DNA of 64,000 nucleotides, taken from assembly GCF_021401345.1 (NCBI RefSeq), contig NZ_JACBGE010000001.1, positions 248,001 to 312,000 of the forward strand, in the 5' to 3' direction. This stretch comes from Hydrogenophaga sp. NFH-34 (lineage in GTDB: Bacteria > Pseudomonadota > Gammaproteobacteria > Burkholderiales > Burkholderiaceae_C). Below, piece by piece: positions 10,456 to 19,249 of the stretch. The notes beneath the pieces are model-generated. The model worked only from the letters and a program-made list of their open reading frames with translations, was not told where the DNA came from and made no database searches. A program made the position numbers and the translations under genes. The first letter of the stretch is position 1. Every line of letters starts with the position of its first letter.

Positions 10456-11585
10456 CCCCAAAAACCGTTCTGCAGCGTGGGCTCCAAGGGACATGCGCGT
10501 TGGCGCTGGCGGCGGTGTTGGCGGCCTGTTCGTCCGGGCCGGAAAAACCCAAGCTCACCCCCCTTTCGCCGGCGGCTTCGGTGGTCGGTACGCGGCTGAT
10601 CTGGTCGGCCCAGGTGGGCAAAGGGCCAGCCCAGGCCTTTCCGCTCGCGGTGGGGCGGCAGGTGCTTGTGGCCGGAGGCGACGCCGTGGTGGCGCTGGAT
10701 GCCGACAAAGGCCAGGTGCTCTGGCGCGTTGCCGTGGACCGGCCTGCCACGGGGGTGGGCTCGGACGGGCAGACAGCGGCGGTGATCACCGAGAGCAACC
10801 ATCTGGTGGCCATGGAAGCGGGCAAGGAAATCTGGCGCACACGTCTGCCAGCCGCTTCGTTCACGGCGCCGCTCGTCGCGGGCCGTCGCGTCTTTGTATT
10901 GGCGGCGGATCGCTCCGTGTCCGCCTATGACGCGGGCACCGGTGCGCGCCTGTGGACCCAGACCCGGGCGGGCGAGCCGCTGGTGCTGCGCCAGAGCGGC
11001 GTGCTGCTGGCCGTGGGCGATACGCTGGTGGTCGGCCTGTCGGGGCGCCTGGCGGGGCTGGATCCACTTAGCGGTGCCCTGCGCTGGGACGCTCCGATCA
11101 CGACCGCCCGAGGGACCAATGAGGTGGAACGCCTGGTCGACCTGGTGGCGCCGGTCAGCCGCGTGGGCAACCAGGTTTGCGCACGGGCCTATTCGGCGGC
11201 CGTGGGCTGTGTCGACGCCAGCCGCGGGCAGGTGCTGTGGAGCAAACCGGCCAACGGCAGCACGGGGGTGCATGGCGACGACGATCTGGTCGTGGGCAGC
11301 GAGGTCGACGGGCGCGTGCGCGCCTGGAAGCGTGCGCAGGGTGACGAGGCCTGGTCGGTGGATCGCTTCAAATTCCGCGGTCTCACCGCGCCGTTGGCGG
11401 TGGGTCGTGTGGTGGCCTTTGGCGACAGCACGGGGCTCGTGCACCTGATCTCCCGCGAGGACGGCAGTGATCTCGCCCGCCTGAGTACCGACGGATCGGC
11501 CGTGCAGGGAGCGCCCGTGGTGCTGGGGCAGACGCTGGTGGTCCAGACCCGTAACGGCGGCGTCTTCGCCTGGCTGCCACAGTGA
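10452..11585 (+). CDS. bamB: Outer membrane assembly lipoprotein BamB
   Basis: Beta-propeller lipoprotein of the BAM complex. The leader ends in LAAC (Cys26), and PQQ-like WD repeats follow ([55 protein letters not shown]). The 377 residues agree with the family. The start was chosen for the ATGA overlap with the yfgM-like gene and the lipoprotein signal; the frame is open about 100 bases further upstream but inside the previous gene. Confidence 0.94.
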   Translation: MTPKTVLQRGLQGTCALALAAVLAACSSGPEKPKLTPLSPAASVVGTRLIWSAQVGKGPAQAFPLAVGRQVLVAGGDAVVALDADKGQVLWRVAVDRPATGVGSDGQTAAVITESNHLVAMEAGKEIWRTRLPAASFTAPLVAGRRVFVLAADRSVSAYDAGTGARLWTQTRAGEPLVLRQSGVLLAVGDTLVVGLSGRLAGLDPLSGALRWDAPITTARGTNEVERLVDLVAPVSRVGNQVCARAYSAAVGCVDASRGQVLWSKPANGSTGVHGDDDLVVGSEVDGRVRAWKRAQGDEAWSVDRFKFRGLTAPLAVGRVVAFGDSTGLVHLISREDGSDLARLSTDGSAVQGAPVVLGQTLVVQTRNGGVFAWLPQ

Positions 11586-11625
11586 ACGCGGGCGCTCCGT
11601 CGCCCGCCAACAGAGAATCTTTCGC

Positions 11626-12960
11626 GTGAAACCTGTCATCGCCCTTGTGGGCCGCCCCAATGTCGGCAAGTCCACCCTGTTCAATCGGCTGACGGGGACG
11701 CGCGATGCCATCGTGGCCGACTTCGCCGGTCTCACGCGCGATCGCCACTATGGCAATGGCCGTGTCGGTGCCCGCGAATTCATCGTCATCGATACCGGTG
11801 GTTTTGAGCCCACGGCCGAGTCTGGCATCTACCGCGAAATGGCCAAACAGACCCGGCAGGCGGTAGCCGAGTCGGACGTGGTCATCTTTGTGGTGGATGC
11901 CCGTGCCGGCCTGAGCGCTCAGGACCATGATATCGCCAATTACCTGCGCCGCCTGGGCAAGCCTACCCTGCTGGTGGCCAACAAGGCCGAAGGCATGCAG
12001 CAGGGCCTGCAGCTGGTCGAGTTTTTTGAACTGGGGCTGGGCGAGGTGTTGCCGGTGTCGAGCGCACACGGCCAAGGGGTGCGCTCGATGGTCGAGACCG
12101 CGCTCGATCTGCTGCCTCCGCCGCCGGAAGACGCGGAGGACCCGGACGGTGCCGACGATGGGGTGATCCGGCTGGCGGTCGCCGGGCGTCCGAACGTGGG
12201 CAAATCCACGCTGATCAATGCCTGGTTGGGCGAGGAGCGGCTGGTGGCCTTCGACATGCCGGGAACGACGCGCGATGCGATCACCGTACCGTTCGAGCGT
12301 GACGGACGCCGGTTCGAGCTGGTGGATACCGCCGGGTTGCGCCGCAAGGGCCGGGTGTTCGAGGCGATCGAGAAGTTTTCGGTGGTCAAGACCTTGCAGG
12401 CCATCGAGCGCGCGCATGTGGTCGTGCTGCTGCTGGATGCCACGCAGGGCGTGACCGACCAGGACGCCCACATTGCCGGCTACATCCTGGAAAGTGGTCG
12501 CGCGGTGGTGTTGGCTATGAACAAGTGGGATGCGGTGGACAGCTACCAGCGGGAACAGGTCGAGCGGCAGATGGAAAACCGGCTCTCGTTTCTGAAATTT
12601 GCGCCTTTGCACCTGATCTCGGCCAAAAAGCGGCAAGGGCTCGGGCCGTTATGGAAGTCCATTGCGCAGGCCCATGCATCGGCCATGCGCAAGATGCCCA
12701 CGCCGCAGCTCACGCGACTGCTGCAGGAGTCGGTGGCATTCCAGTCGCCGCCCAAGACCGGCATGTACCGGCCGAAGATGCGTTATGCCCACCAGGGGGG
12801 CATGAACCCGCCCGTGATCGTGATCCACGGCAACTCTCTCGAGCAGGTGCCCGAGGTGTACCGGCGCTTTCTGGAAGGGCGGTTCCGCAAGGCGTTCAAC
12901 CTGATCGGCACGCCGCTGCGCATCGAGTTCCGCACCGCGAGCAACCCTTTCGACGAATGA
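11626..12960 (+). CDS. der: Ribosome assembly GTPase Der (EngA)
   Basis: Double-G-domain GTPase needed for 50S subunit maturation. Two copies of GRPNVGKST are visible, one near residue 8 and one near residue 187, each followed by DTAG or DTGG and (N/T)K(A/W)(D/E) motifs. A C-terminal KH-like domain includes [20 protein letters not shown]. Translation starts at GTG 11626. It follows bamB by 40 bases. Confidence 0.96.
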   Translation: MKPVIALVGRPNVGKSTLFNRLTGTRDAIVADFAGLTRDRHYGNGRVGAREFIVIDTGGFEPTAESGIYREMAKQTRQAVAESDVVIFVVDARAGLSAQDHDIANYLRRLGKPTLLVANKAEGMQQGLQLVEFFELGLGEVLPVSSAHGQGVRSMVETALDLLPPPPEDAEDPDGADDGVIRLAVAGRPNVGKSTLINAWLGEERLVAFDMPGTTRDAITVPFERDGRRFELVDTAGLRRKGRVFEAIEKFSVVKTLQAIERAHVVVLLLDATQGVTDQDAHIAGYILESGRAVVLAMNKWDAVDSYQREQVERQMENRLSFLKFAPLHLISAKKRQGLGPLWKSIAQAHASAMRKMPTPQLTRLLQESVAFQSPPKTGMYRPKMRYAHQGGMNPPVIVIHGNSLEQVPEVYRRFLEGRFRKAFNLIGTPLRIEFRTASNPFDE

Positions 12961-13045
12961 GTTGCCCGAAGGGGTGTTGCGCCAGCGTGGGCTGTGTGTG
13001 GTAAGGTGCTTCCCTTATCAACTTTTTTTGAACACGGAGCATATC

Positions 13046-13294
13046 GTGAGCAATAACAAAGGCCAACTTTTGCAAGACCCTTTCCTGAACCAGCTGCGCC
13101 GGGAACATGTGCCGGTGTCGATCTATCTGGTCAACGGCATCAAACTGCAGGGTCAGATCGAGTCCTTCGATCAGTACGTCGTGTTGCTGCGCAACACCGT
13201 GACCCAGATGGTCTACAAGCACGCCATCTCCACCATCGTTCCGGGCCGCCCCGTCCAGTTCTCGGTGCACAACCCTGACGACGCGGCATCCTGA
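13046..13294 (+). CDS. hfq: RNA chaperone Hfq
   Basis: Sm-like hexameric protein that promotes pairing of small RNAs and mRNAs. The Sm1 core [28 protein letters not shown] is cut here only for description. The Sm2 motif is Tyr57-Lys58-His59 ([11 protein letters not shown]). At 82 residues it has only a short C-terminal tail. The GTG start at 13046 follows a CGGAG ribosome-binding site. It lies in the conserved order der-hfq-hflX-hflK-hflC. Confidence 0.97.
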   Translation: MSNNKGQLLQDPFLNQLRREHVPVSIYLVNGIKLQGQIESFDQYVVLLRNTVTQMVYKHAISTIVPGRPVQFSVHNPDDAAS

Positions 13295-13362
13295 CCGCAG
13301 TTCCACCCCCTGGCCGGGCCTCCCAACGGTCCCGGTCGGTCCCGGCGGATCGTGCAGACACC

Positions 13363-14556
13363 TTGAACCCATCCGCCCGCTCTGATTCTGCCCCTCCCTC
13401 GGTTGTTCTGGTGGGCGTCGATTTCGGCTTGCCGCATTTCGACGCTGAGCTGGAAGAACTTGGCCTGCTGGCCCAGACGGCGGGATATGCCGTGGCCGAG
13501 CGGGTGAGCTGCAAGCGCCGAGCGCCCGACCCGGCGCTGTTTGTCGGTTCCGGCAAGGCCGATGAGATCCGGATGCTCGCGGACGCAACCGGTGCCAGTG
13601 AAGTGCTGTTTGACCAGGCCTTGAGCCCGGCCCAGCAGCGCAACCTGGAGCGCCACCTTGGCCGCCCGGTCAACGACCGCACGCTGCTGATTCTCGAAAT
13701 TTTTGCGCAGCGTGCGCGAAGCCACGAAGGCAAGCTGCAGGTCGAACTGGCCCGGCTGCAGTACCTGTCTACCCGGTTGGTGCGGCGCTGGTCGCACCTG
13801 GAGCGGCAAAGCGGGGGCATCGGCATGCGCGGTGGTCCGGGTGAAACGCAGATCGAGCTGGACCGCCGCATGATTGGCGAGGCCATCAAGCGCACGCGTG
13901 ATCGGCTGGAGAAGGTCAAGCGTCAGCGGGCGACCCAGCGGCGCCAGCGGGAGCGGCGCGAGGCGTTCAACATCTCGCTGGTCGGCTACACCAACGCGGG
14001 CAAATCGTCGCTGTTCAATGCCTTGGTCAAGGCCCGGGCCTATGCGGCCGACCAGCTCTTCGCCACGCTGGACACCACCACGCGCCAGCTCTATCTCGGC
14101 GAAGCGCAGCGCTCGGTGTCGCTGTCCGACACGGTCGGGTTTATCCGCGACCTGCCGCATGGCCTTGTCGATGCCTTCGCCGCCACCTTGCAGGAAGCTG
14201 CCGACGCGGATCTGTTGCTGCACGTGGTCGATGCGTCCAACCCCGGGCACCTGGAGCAGATCACCTCGGTGCTGTCGGTCCTGCGCGAAATCGGTGCCGA
14301 CGAAGTACCTCAATTGCTGGTATTTAACAAACTGGACGCGATGGATCCGGCCACGCTGCCGCTCTCGCGGGTCGATACCGTGGAACTCGACGGGGTGTCC
14401 GTACCTCGTATCTTCGTCAGTGCACGCACGGGCGAGGGTTTGCCTGAGCTCCGTGGGTTGCTGGCGCAGCGTGCGATGGCACGCGATGCCGCGTTCGCGG
14501 CGGAAACACTGGCGTCGGCTGCGTCCGGCGACGGTTCTCCCGAGGGCCCGATGTGA
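13363..14556 (+). CDS. hflX: Ribosome-splitting GTPase HflX
   Basis: Heat-shock GTPase that rescues stalled 70S ribosomes. The N-terminal HflX domain carries the glycine-rich segment SGGIGMRGGPGETQIE, and the G domain starts with VGYTNAGKSSLFNAL (Lys214). G3 is DTVGFIRDLPHGLVDAF and G4 is NKLD. The start is a TTG at 13363, 68 bases after hfq. The length of 397 residues is normal for this order. Confidence 0.94.
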   Translation: MNPSARSDSAPPSVVLVGVDFGLPHFDAELEELGLLAQTAGYAVAERVSCKRRAPDPALFVGSGKADEIRMLADATGASEVLFDQALSPAQQRNLERHLGRPVNDRTLLILEIFAQRARSHEGKLQVELARLQYLSTRLVRRWSHLERQSGGIGMRGGPGETQIELDRRMIGEAIKRTRDRLEKVKRQRATQRRQRERREAFNISLVGYTNAGKSSLFNALVKARAYAADQLFATLDTTTRQLYLGEAQRSVSLSDTVGFIRDLPHGLVDAFAATLQEAADADLLLHVVDASNPGHLEQITSVLSVLREIGADEVPQLLVFNKLDAMDPATLPLSRVDTVELDGVSVPRIFVSARTGEGLPELRGLLAQRAMARDAAFAAETLASAASGDGSPEGPM

Positions 14557-14601
14557 TTGGGCACAATGTGATGGTTTTCGTTTGAATCGAGAAGAGAACT
14601 C

Positions 14602-15981
14602 ATGGACCTGAAGCTGCAAACCCCTGGGACGGCCTTGTCCGCGCTGGCCGCTGGCCTGCGCCGGATCGGGAGCCGCCTGCCGGGCGTTTTCAACCTCAAC
14701 GATCCGCGCTGGGGGCGGGGCGATGACAGCGCGGGCGGCGATCAGCGTCCCTCTGGCGAGGACCCGCCGCGCCCGGGGGGCAACCGGCCTCAGGGCCCGA
14801 ATCAGGGGCCGCCGGATCTGGACGAACTCTGGCGCGACTTCAACCGCAAGCTTGGGGGGCTCTTTGGTGGTGGCAACGGGGGCGGTGGCCGCCGTGGTGG
14901 GCAGGGCGGAGGCTCGGGCCCGTCCGGCTTCACGCCCGACCCCAAGACCACCGGGATCGGCGTCGGGCTCATTGCGGGGGTGGCGGCGCTGATCTGGCTC
15001 GGTACGGGCTTTTTCATCGTGCAGGAAGGCCAGCAGGCGGTGATCACCCAGTTCGGGCGTTACCACAGCACCGTCGGAGCAGGCTTCAATTGGCGCCTGC
15101 CGTATCCGATCCAGGGGCACGAGACCGTTTCGGTGACGCAGTTGCGCTCGGTCGATGTCGGGCGCGACACGATCGTGCCGGCCACCGGCATCCGTGAGTC
15201 GTCGATGCTGACCGAGGACGAGAACATCGTCGACATCAAGTTTGTGGTGCAGTACCGCCTGAGCGACGCCCGGGCTTTCCTGTTCGAGAGCCGCGATCCG
15301 GACGCCGCCGTCGTCAAGGCGGCCGAAACGGCGGTGCGCGAGGTGGTGGGCAAGATGAAGATGGATGCTGTGCTCGCCGAAGAGCGCGATCAGATCGCAC
15401 CGCGCGTGCGCAATCTGATGCAGACCATTCTGGATCGCTACAACGTCGGGATCGAGATCGCCGGCGTGAACCTGCAGCAAGGTGGGGTGCGCCCACCCGA
15501 ACAGGTGCAGGCCGCATTTGACGATGTGCTCAAGGCCAGCCAGGAGCGGGATCGTGCCAAGAATGAAGCCGAAGCCTATGCCAACGATGTGGTACCGCGG
15601 GCCCGCGGTACGGCATCGCGCCTGAAGGAGGAGTCCGAAGGTTATCGCGCCCGTATCGTGGCGCAGGCCGAGGGTGATGCGCAACGCTTCAAGTCGGTGT
15701 TGGCCGAGTACCAGAAGGCCCCGCAGGTGACGCGCGACCGCATGTATGTCGATACGATGCAGGAGATCTACGCGAATGTCACCAAGGTTCTGGTCGACAG
15801 CAAGTCGGGCTCCAACCTGCTGTATCTGCCGCTGGACAAGATCCTGCAGCAGAGCCAACAAGCCAGCCCGTCGGCCGCTGCAGCCGCCACGAGCTCTTCG
15901 ACACCCGTGACGACATCGCCCTCGCTGCCTTCAAGCAACAGCAACGCCGGTGCCCGCTCGCGCGAGCGCGAAAGCCGCTGA
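14602..15981 (+). CDS. hflK: FtsH protease regulator HflK
   Basis: SPFH/band-7 protein that forms the HflK-HflC cage around the FtsH membrane protease. A Pro/Gly-rich cytoplasmic N-terminus of about 115 residues precedes a membrane segment at about 119-141. The SPFH domain follows (QEGQQAVITQFGRY), then a coiled coil (SQERDRAKNEAEAYAND) and a Ser/Thr/Ala-rich tail. It is followed 15 bases later by hflC. Confidence 0.95.
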   Translation: MDLKLQTPGTALSALAAGLRRIGSRLPGVFNLNDPRWGRGDDSAGGDQRPSGEDPPRPGGNRPQGPNQGPPDLDELWRDFNRKLGGLFGGGNGGGGRRGGQGGGSGPSGFTPDPKTTGIGVGLIAGVAALIWLGTGFFIVQEGQQAVITQFGRYHSTVGAGFNWRLPYPIQGHETVSVTQLRSVDVGRDTIVPATGIRESSMLTEDENIVDIKFVVQYRLSDARAFLFESRDPDAAVVKAAETAVREVVGKMKMDAVLAEERDQIAPRVRNLMQTILDRYNVGIEIAGVNLQQGGVRPPEQVQAAFDDVLKASQERDRAKNEAEAYANDVVPRARGTASRLKEESEGYRARIVAQAEGDAQRFKSVLAEYQKAPQVTRDRMYVDTMQEIYANVTKVLVDSKSGSNLLYLPLDKILQQSQQASPSAAAAATSSSTPVTTSPSLPSSNSNAGARSRERESR

Positions 15982-15996
15982 GGAAGGGCCAACACC

Positions 15997-16884
15997 ATGA
16001 ACAAATTGGGTTTTTTCATCACTTCCGTGCTGGTGGCGTTGGCCATCGGCAGTTCCATGCTCTTCGTCGTGGACCAGCGCCAGTTCGGCGTGCTGTTCCA
16101 GCTCGGCCAGATCAAGCAGGTGGTTACCGAGCCGGGGCTGAACTTCAAGCTGCCGCCGCCGTTCCAGAACGTGTCCTACATCGACAAGCGCCTGCTCACC
16201 CTGGAAAGCAACGATACCGAGCCGACGCTGACCGCCGAGAAGCAGCGGGTGGTGATCGACTGGTACGTACGCTGGCGCATCAGCGATCCGCAGGCCTACA
16301 TCCGCAACGTCGGCCTGAACGAAGCCGCTGGCGCGCTGCAGCTCAACCGCGTGGTGCGCAACTCCTTCCAGCAAGAGGTCAACAAACGCACGCTCAAAGA
16401 GCTGCTGAACACGCAGCGTGAGCAGCTCATGGCCGACGTCAAGAAGGAAGTGCTGGAGTCCGTGCGTGGTGCCGACAAGCCCTGGGGCATGGACGTGGTC
16501 GACGTGCGCATTACCCGCGTGGATTACGCGGACACCATCACGCGTTCCGTCTACGACCGCATGGAGGCCGAGCGCAAGCGCGTGGCCAACGAGCTGCGGT
16601 CCACCGGTTTTGCCGAGGGCGAGAAGATCCGCGCCGAGGCCGATCGCCAGCGCGAAACCATCGTGGCCGAGGCCTATCGCGACGCCCAGGCCATCAAGGG
16701 TGATGGCGATGCCAAAGCCAACGCCGCCTACGCCGAGGCCTTCGGCCGCGACCCGGCATTTGCCCAGTTCTACCGCAGCCTGGACGCCTACAAGGCCAGC
16801 TTCGCGGGCAAGTCCGACGTGATGGTGATCGACCCGTCGTCCGACTTCTTCCGCGCCATGCGCACGCCGGCACCGGCTCGCTGA
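15997..16884 (+). CDS. hflC: FtsH protease regulator HflC
   Basis: Partner of HflK. An N-terminal membrane anchor (LGFFITSVLVALAIGSSMLFV) leads into an SPFH domain (VDQRQFGVLFQLGQIKQV) and a helical C-terminal part with the phrase RSTGFAEGEKIRAEADRQRE. At 295 residues it is the normal length. It is separated from hflK by only 15 bases, so one transcript is likely. Confidence 0.95.
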   Translation: MNKLGFFITSVLVALAIGSSMLFVVDQRQFGVLFQLGQIKQVVTEPGLNFKLPPPFQNVSYIDKRLLTLESNDTEPTLTAEKQRVVIDWYVRWRISDPQAYIRNVGLNEAAGALQLNRVVRNSFQQEVNKRTLKELLNTQREQLMADVKKEVLESVRGADKPWGMDVVDVRITRVDYADTITRSVYDRMEAERKRVANELRSTGFAEGEKIRAEADRQRETIVAEAYRDAQAIKGDGDAKANAAYAEAFGRDPAFAQFYRSLDAYKASFAGKSDVMVIDPSSDFFRAMRTPAPAR

Positions 16885-16896
16885 GCCTGCTGCACG

Positions 16897-17085
16897 GTGG
16901 GCGACCTGCTCTGGCCTGCACTGGCTCTGATGCTGGTGTTCGAGGGGCTATTGCCCCTCATCGCACCCCAGGCCTGGCGCCGCGTGTTCTCGGAGATGTT
17001 GCGCTTGCAGGACGGGCAGATCCGTTTTTTCGGTCTGCTCAGCGTGGGAGGCGGCCTGCTTCTGTGGTGGTTCTTGCAGCCCTGA
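16897..17085 (+). CDS. DUF2065 (YjeT-like) small membrane protein
   Basis: A 62-residue protein with two hydrophobic helices (LWPALALMLVFEGLLPLIA and FGLLSVGGGLLLWWFL) joined by a short basic/polar loop. It belongs to the DUF2065 family, which commonly follows hflC in proteobacteria. The function is unknown. The start is GTG at 16897, 12 bases after hflC. In related genomes hisZ and purA normally follow directly; here about 7.2 kb intervenes. Confidence 0.85.
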   Translation: MGDLLWPALALMLVFEGLLPLIAPQAWRRVFSEMLRLQDGQIRFFGLLSVGGGLLLWWFLQP

Positions 17086-17090
17086 GTGCC

Positions 17091-17121
17091 GAGGGCCGCT
17101 TGACTTTCGTCGGCGGCCCTC
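17091..17121. terminator. Bidirectional hairpin between convergent genes
   Basis: GAGGGCCGC (17091-17099) pairs perfectly with GCGGCCCTC (17113-17121) around a 13-base loop. It lies between the convergent DUF2065 gene and the binding-protein gene, where a shared terminator is expected. No T tract follows on either strand. Confidence 0.5.
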
Positions 17122-17154
17122 GATCGTCTGGTCAGCAGGGATTGGCCAACGGGT

Positions 17155-18405
17155 TCAAGGTCGCTGCATCTTGCATTCCGTGCCCTGCGCCAGTTCGTTG
17201 CCGCTGTAGGCCGCTTCGGTACGGAAACCGTACCGCGTACCTTCCCAGCCGACGCGCACCGACTTGCCATCCACCGGGGCAATGGTGTTGACCACCTGGG
17301 GCAGCAGCAACTGGTGGTCTTCCGCCCGCATGCGCACCGGGCCCACGGTGGAATCGAAGGTCAGATCTTCCAGTGCACGCGCCACCTTGACGGTTTCCGT
17401 GCTGCCGGCCTTGTCGATGGCGGCCACCAGCATGCGGGGCGTGAGATCCATGCGCGGCGAGAGGAAGTCCTTGCCCGTGCGCGCTTTGTAGGCCTTTGCG
17501 AGGGCGTCGACCTGGGGTGTGCCGGCCTGGCCCGGATGCCATTCGGCCACCCAGGTCAGCTGGCCGGTGCCGGTGGCGGCCACCGCGGCCACGGTGCCGG
17601 GCATCGAGCCCGCACTGTGGTTGAAAAAGCGCAGATTTTCCCCGGCTTCGGCAGACGCTTTGAGCAACAGGGTCATGTCCTGGCCCCAGTTGCCGGTGAT
17701 GACGGAGTCCGCGCCGGCAGCCTTGATGTTGGCCACATAGGGCGCGAAGTCCTTGACGCGACCGATCGGGTGCAAGGCCTCACCCACGAACTGGATGTCC
17801 GGTCGCGCGAGTGCAAACAACTGTTTGCCGTAGCTGGCCCACTGCCGGCCGTGGGCGTAGTCCTGGTTGAGCAGGTAGGTCTTCCGGATCTCGGGCGTTT
17901 TCTTGACGAAGTTGGCGATGGCCTTCATCTTCATCGCGGTGTTGGCTTCGGTCTGGAAATGCCAGAAGCTGCAGGCTTTGCCCGTCAGTTCGGGGTCGAT
18001 GGACGAGTGGTTGAGGATCAGAACCTCTTTGCCGGGGTTGCGCTGGTTCCAGCGGTTGGCGGCCTGGATCAGGGCGGCCACGACCGATGAGCCCGAGCCA
18101 CCGGTGACGATGGCTTTGGCGCCCTGGTCGACCGCTGACTGGAAGGCACTCTGGCTTTCCTGGGCAGAGAGCTTGCTGTCGAACTGCAGCAGCTGCAGCT
18201 TGATCTGGCCCTTGAGGGCTCCGCCCTGGTTGTTGAGGTCGTCCACCGCGTACGCGACGTGGGTCAGCATGATCTCGCCCACGTTGCCGAAAGGCCCGGA
18301 CAGCGGGTCGATGTAGGCGAGCTTGTAGGTTTCCTGGGCGTGGGCGCCGCCGCAGGTCATGAGGGTGGCCAGGGCCAGGGGGGTGAAGGTGCGCCGGATG
18401 GGCAT
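17155..18405 (-). CDS. Branched-chain-amino-acid-type ABC transporter substrate-binding protein (orphan)
   Basis: Periplasmic binding protein of the LivK/HAAT family (416 residues). A Sec signal ends near residue 23 (AHA before QETYKLAYIDPLSGPFG). The two-lobed fold is visible from phrases such as LNHSSIDPELTGKACSFWHFQ and YLLNQDYAHGRQ. No permease or ATPase genes are adjacent, so it must use a transporter encoded elsewhere, or act in sensing. Its neighbours (TetR, acyl-CoA ligase, acyl-CoA carboxylase) suggest an organic or aromatic acid ligand rather than an amino acid; this is inference. The start follows an AGGAGA site. Confidence 0.85.
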   Translation of the reverse strand: MPIRRTFTPLALATLMTCGGAHAQETYKLAYIDPLSGPFGNVGEIMLTHVAYAVDDLNNQGGALKGQIKLQLLQFDSKLSAQESQSAFQSAVDQGAKAIVTGGSGSSVVAALIQAANRWNQRNPGKEVLILNHSSIDPELTGKACSFWHFQTEANTAMKMKAIANFVKKTPEIRKTYLLNQDYAHGRQWASYGKQLFALARPDIQFVGEALHPIGRVKDFAPYVANIKAAGADSVITGNWGQDMTLLLKASAEAGENLRFFNHSAGSMPGTVAAVAATGTGQLTWVAEWHPGQAGTPQVDALAKAYKARTGKDFLSPRMDLTPRMLVAAIDKAGSTETVKVARALEDLTFDSTVGPVRMRAEDHQLLLPQVVNTIAPVDGKSVRVGWEGTRYGFRTEAAYSGNELAQGTECKMQRP

Positions 18406-18469
18406 GTTGTCTCCTGTTGGGGTGATGGTGGCCGCGCGGTGGCGCGGCGGGGAAACGGTGGACCCGATT

Positions 18470-19165
18470 TCAGGGCGGGCTGGAGCCGGACGGTGGATTC
18501 GCGGTGGGGGGCGTCCTCGCGGCCACGCCAAGCAGGCGCATCGCCAGTTCGGTCAGTTCGTCGGTGACCGCTTCCGGCGAAAGGCGGCCATCGGTTCGGT
18601 ACCAGCTGTAGAGAAAGCCGGGCAGGCTGCACGCGGCCAGTGCGGCCAGCTTGGCATCGCGGAAATCGAGGTCGCCGTCCCGGCGCGCCTGTTCCAGCAG
18701 CGGCACCAGCCGGTCGTAGAAGTGGTTGGCCAGGCGTTTGACCGCGGCGAGGTATTCGGCGCGGTAGACCTGCGGTTCCCGGTAAGGAAAAAACGCCGCG
18801 GGGTGGTTGGCAATGGTTGCCCGGATCAGGCGTTGCAGGCCTTCGCGCACCTTCTCGCTGGCGCGACGGTCGTCGAGGTCGGCAAAGTCCAGTGCGGTGA
18901 AACATTCCACCGAGGGACGCCAGGACAGCGTCTCGAAGATTTCCTGCTTGTCCTTGAAGTAGTAGTAGACGAACGGCTTGGTCACGCCCAGCGCACGCAC
19001 GATCTGCTCGATGGTGGTTTGCGCGTAGCCCTGCGCGGCGAACAAGGTCTCTGCCACACGCAGGATCCGTTCGCGCTGCACGTCCGTGCCGGCGGTGGTG
19101 GCCCGTTGCCGGCCACGCTTGGCGGCGGCTTGGGGTTTGCGAGCTGTCTCCAAAGTTCTACCCAT
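18470..19165 (-). CDS. TetR-family regulator of the acyl-CoA module
   Basis: A 231-residue repressor-type protein. The N-terminal helix-turn-helix is clear (AETLFAAQGYAQTTIEQIVRALGVTKPFVYYYFKDKQ, described as about residues 34-75). The C-terminal ligand domain is divergent. It is transcribed divergently from the acyl-CoA ligase, 84 bases between starts, and in the same direction as the binding-protein gene 64 bases downstream. A perfect palindrome covers its start codon, suggesting autoregulation. An acyl-CoA or aryl-CoA effector is likely but unproven. Confidence 0.88.
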   Translation of the reverse strand: MGRTLETARKPQAAAKRGRQRATTAGTDVQRERILRVAETLFAAQGYAQTTIEQIVRALGVTKPFVYYYFKDKQEIFETLSWRPSVECFTALDFADLDDRRASEKVREGLQRLIRATIANHPAAFFPYREPQVYRAEYLAAVKRLANHFYDRLVPLLEQARRDGDLDFRDAKLAALAACSLPGFLYSWYRTDGRLSPEAVTDELTELAMRLLGVAARTPPTANPPSGSSPP

Positions 19166-19171
19166 CGGTAG
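19158..19171. promoter_or_regulatory. Palindromic operator over the tetR start codon
   Basis: CTACC-CATC-GGTAG is a perfect 5+4+5 inverted repeat whose centre overlaps the ATG of the TetR gene (19163-19165), in the 84-base divergent gap. TetR dimers bind such palindromes in their own promoters. Position and symmetry support it; there is no direct proof. Confidence 0.55.
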
Positions 19172-19249
19172 GATTGTTCCGTCAAGATGGCTCCCACACA
19201 AGAGCCCGACCGCCGAACCAGGCTAGCGCTAACCCTGAAAGACGACACC

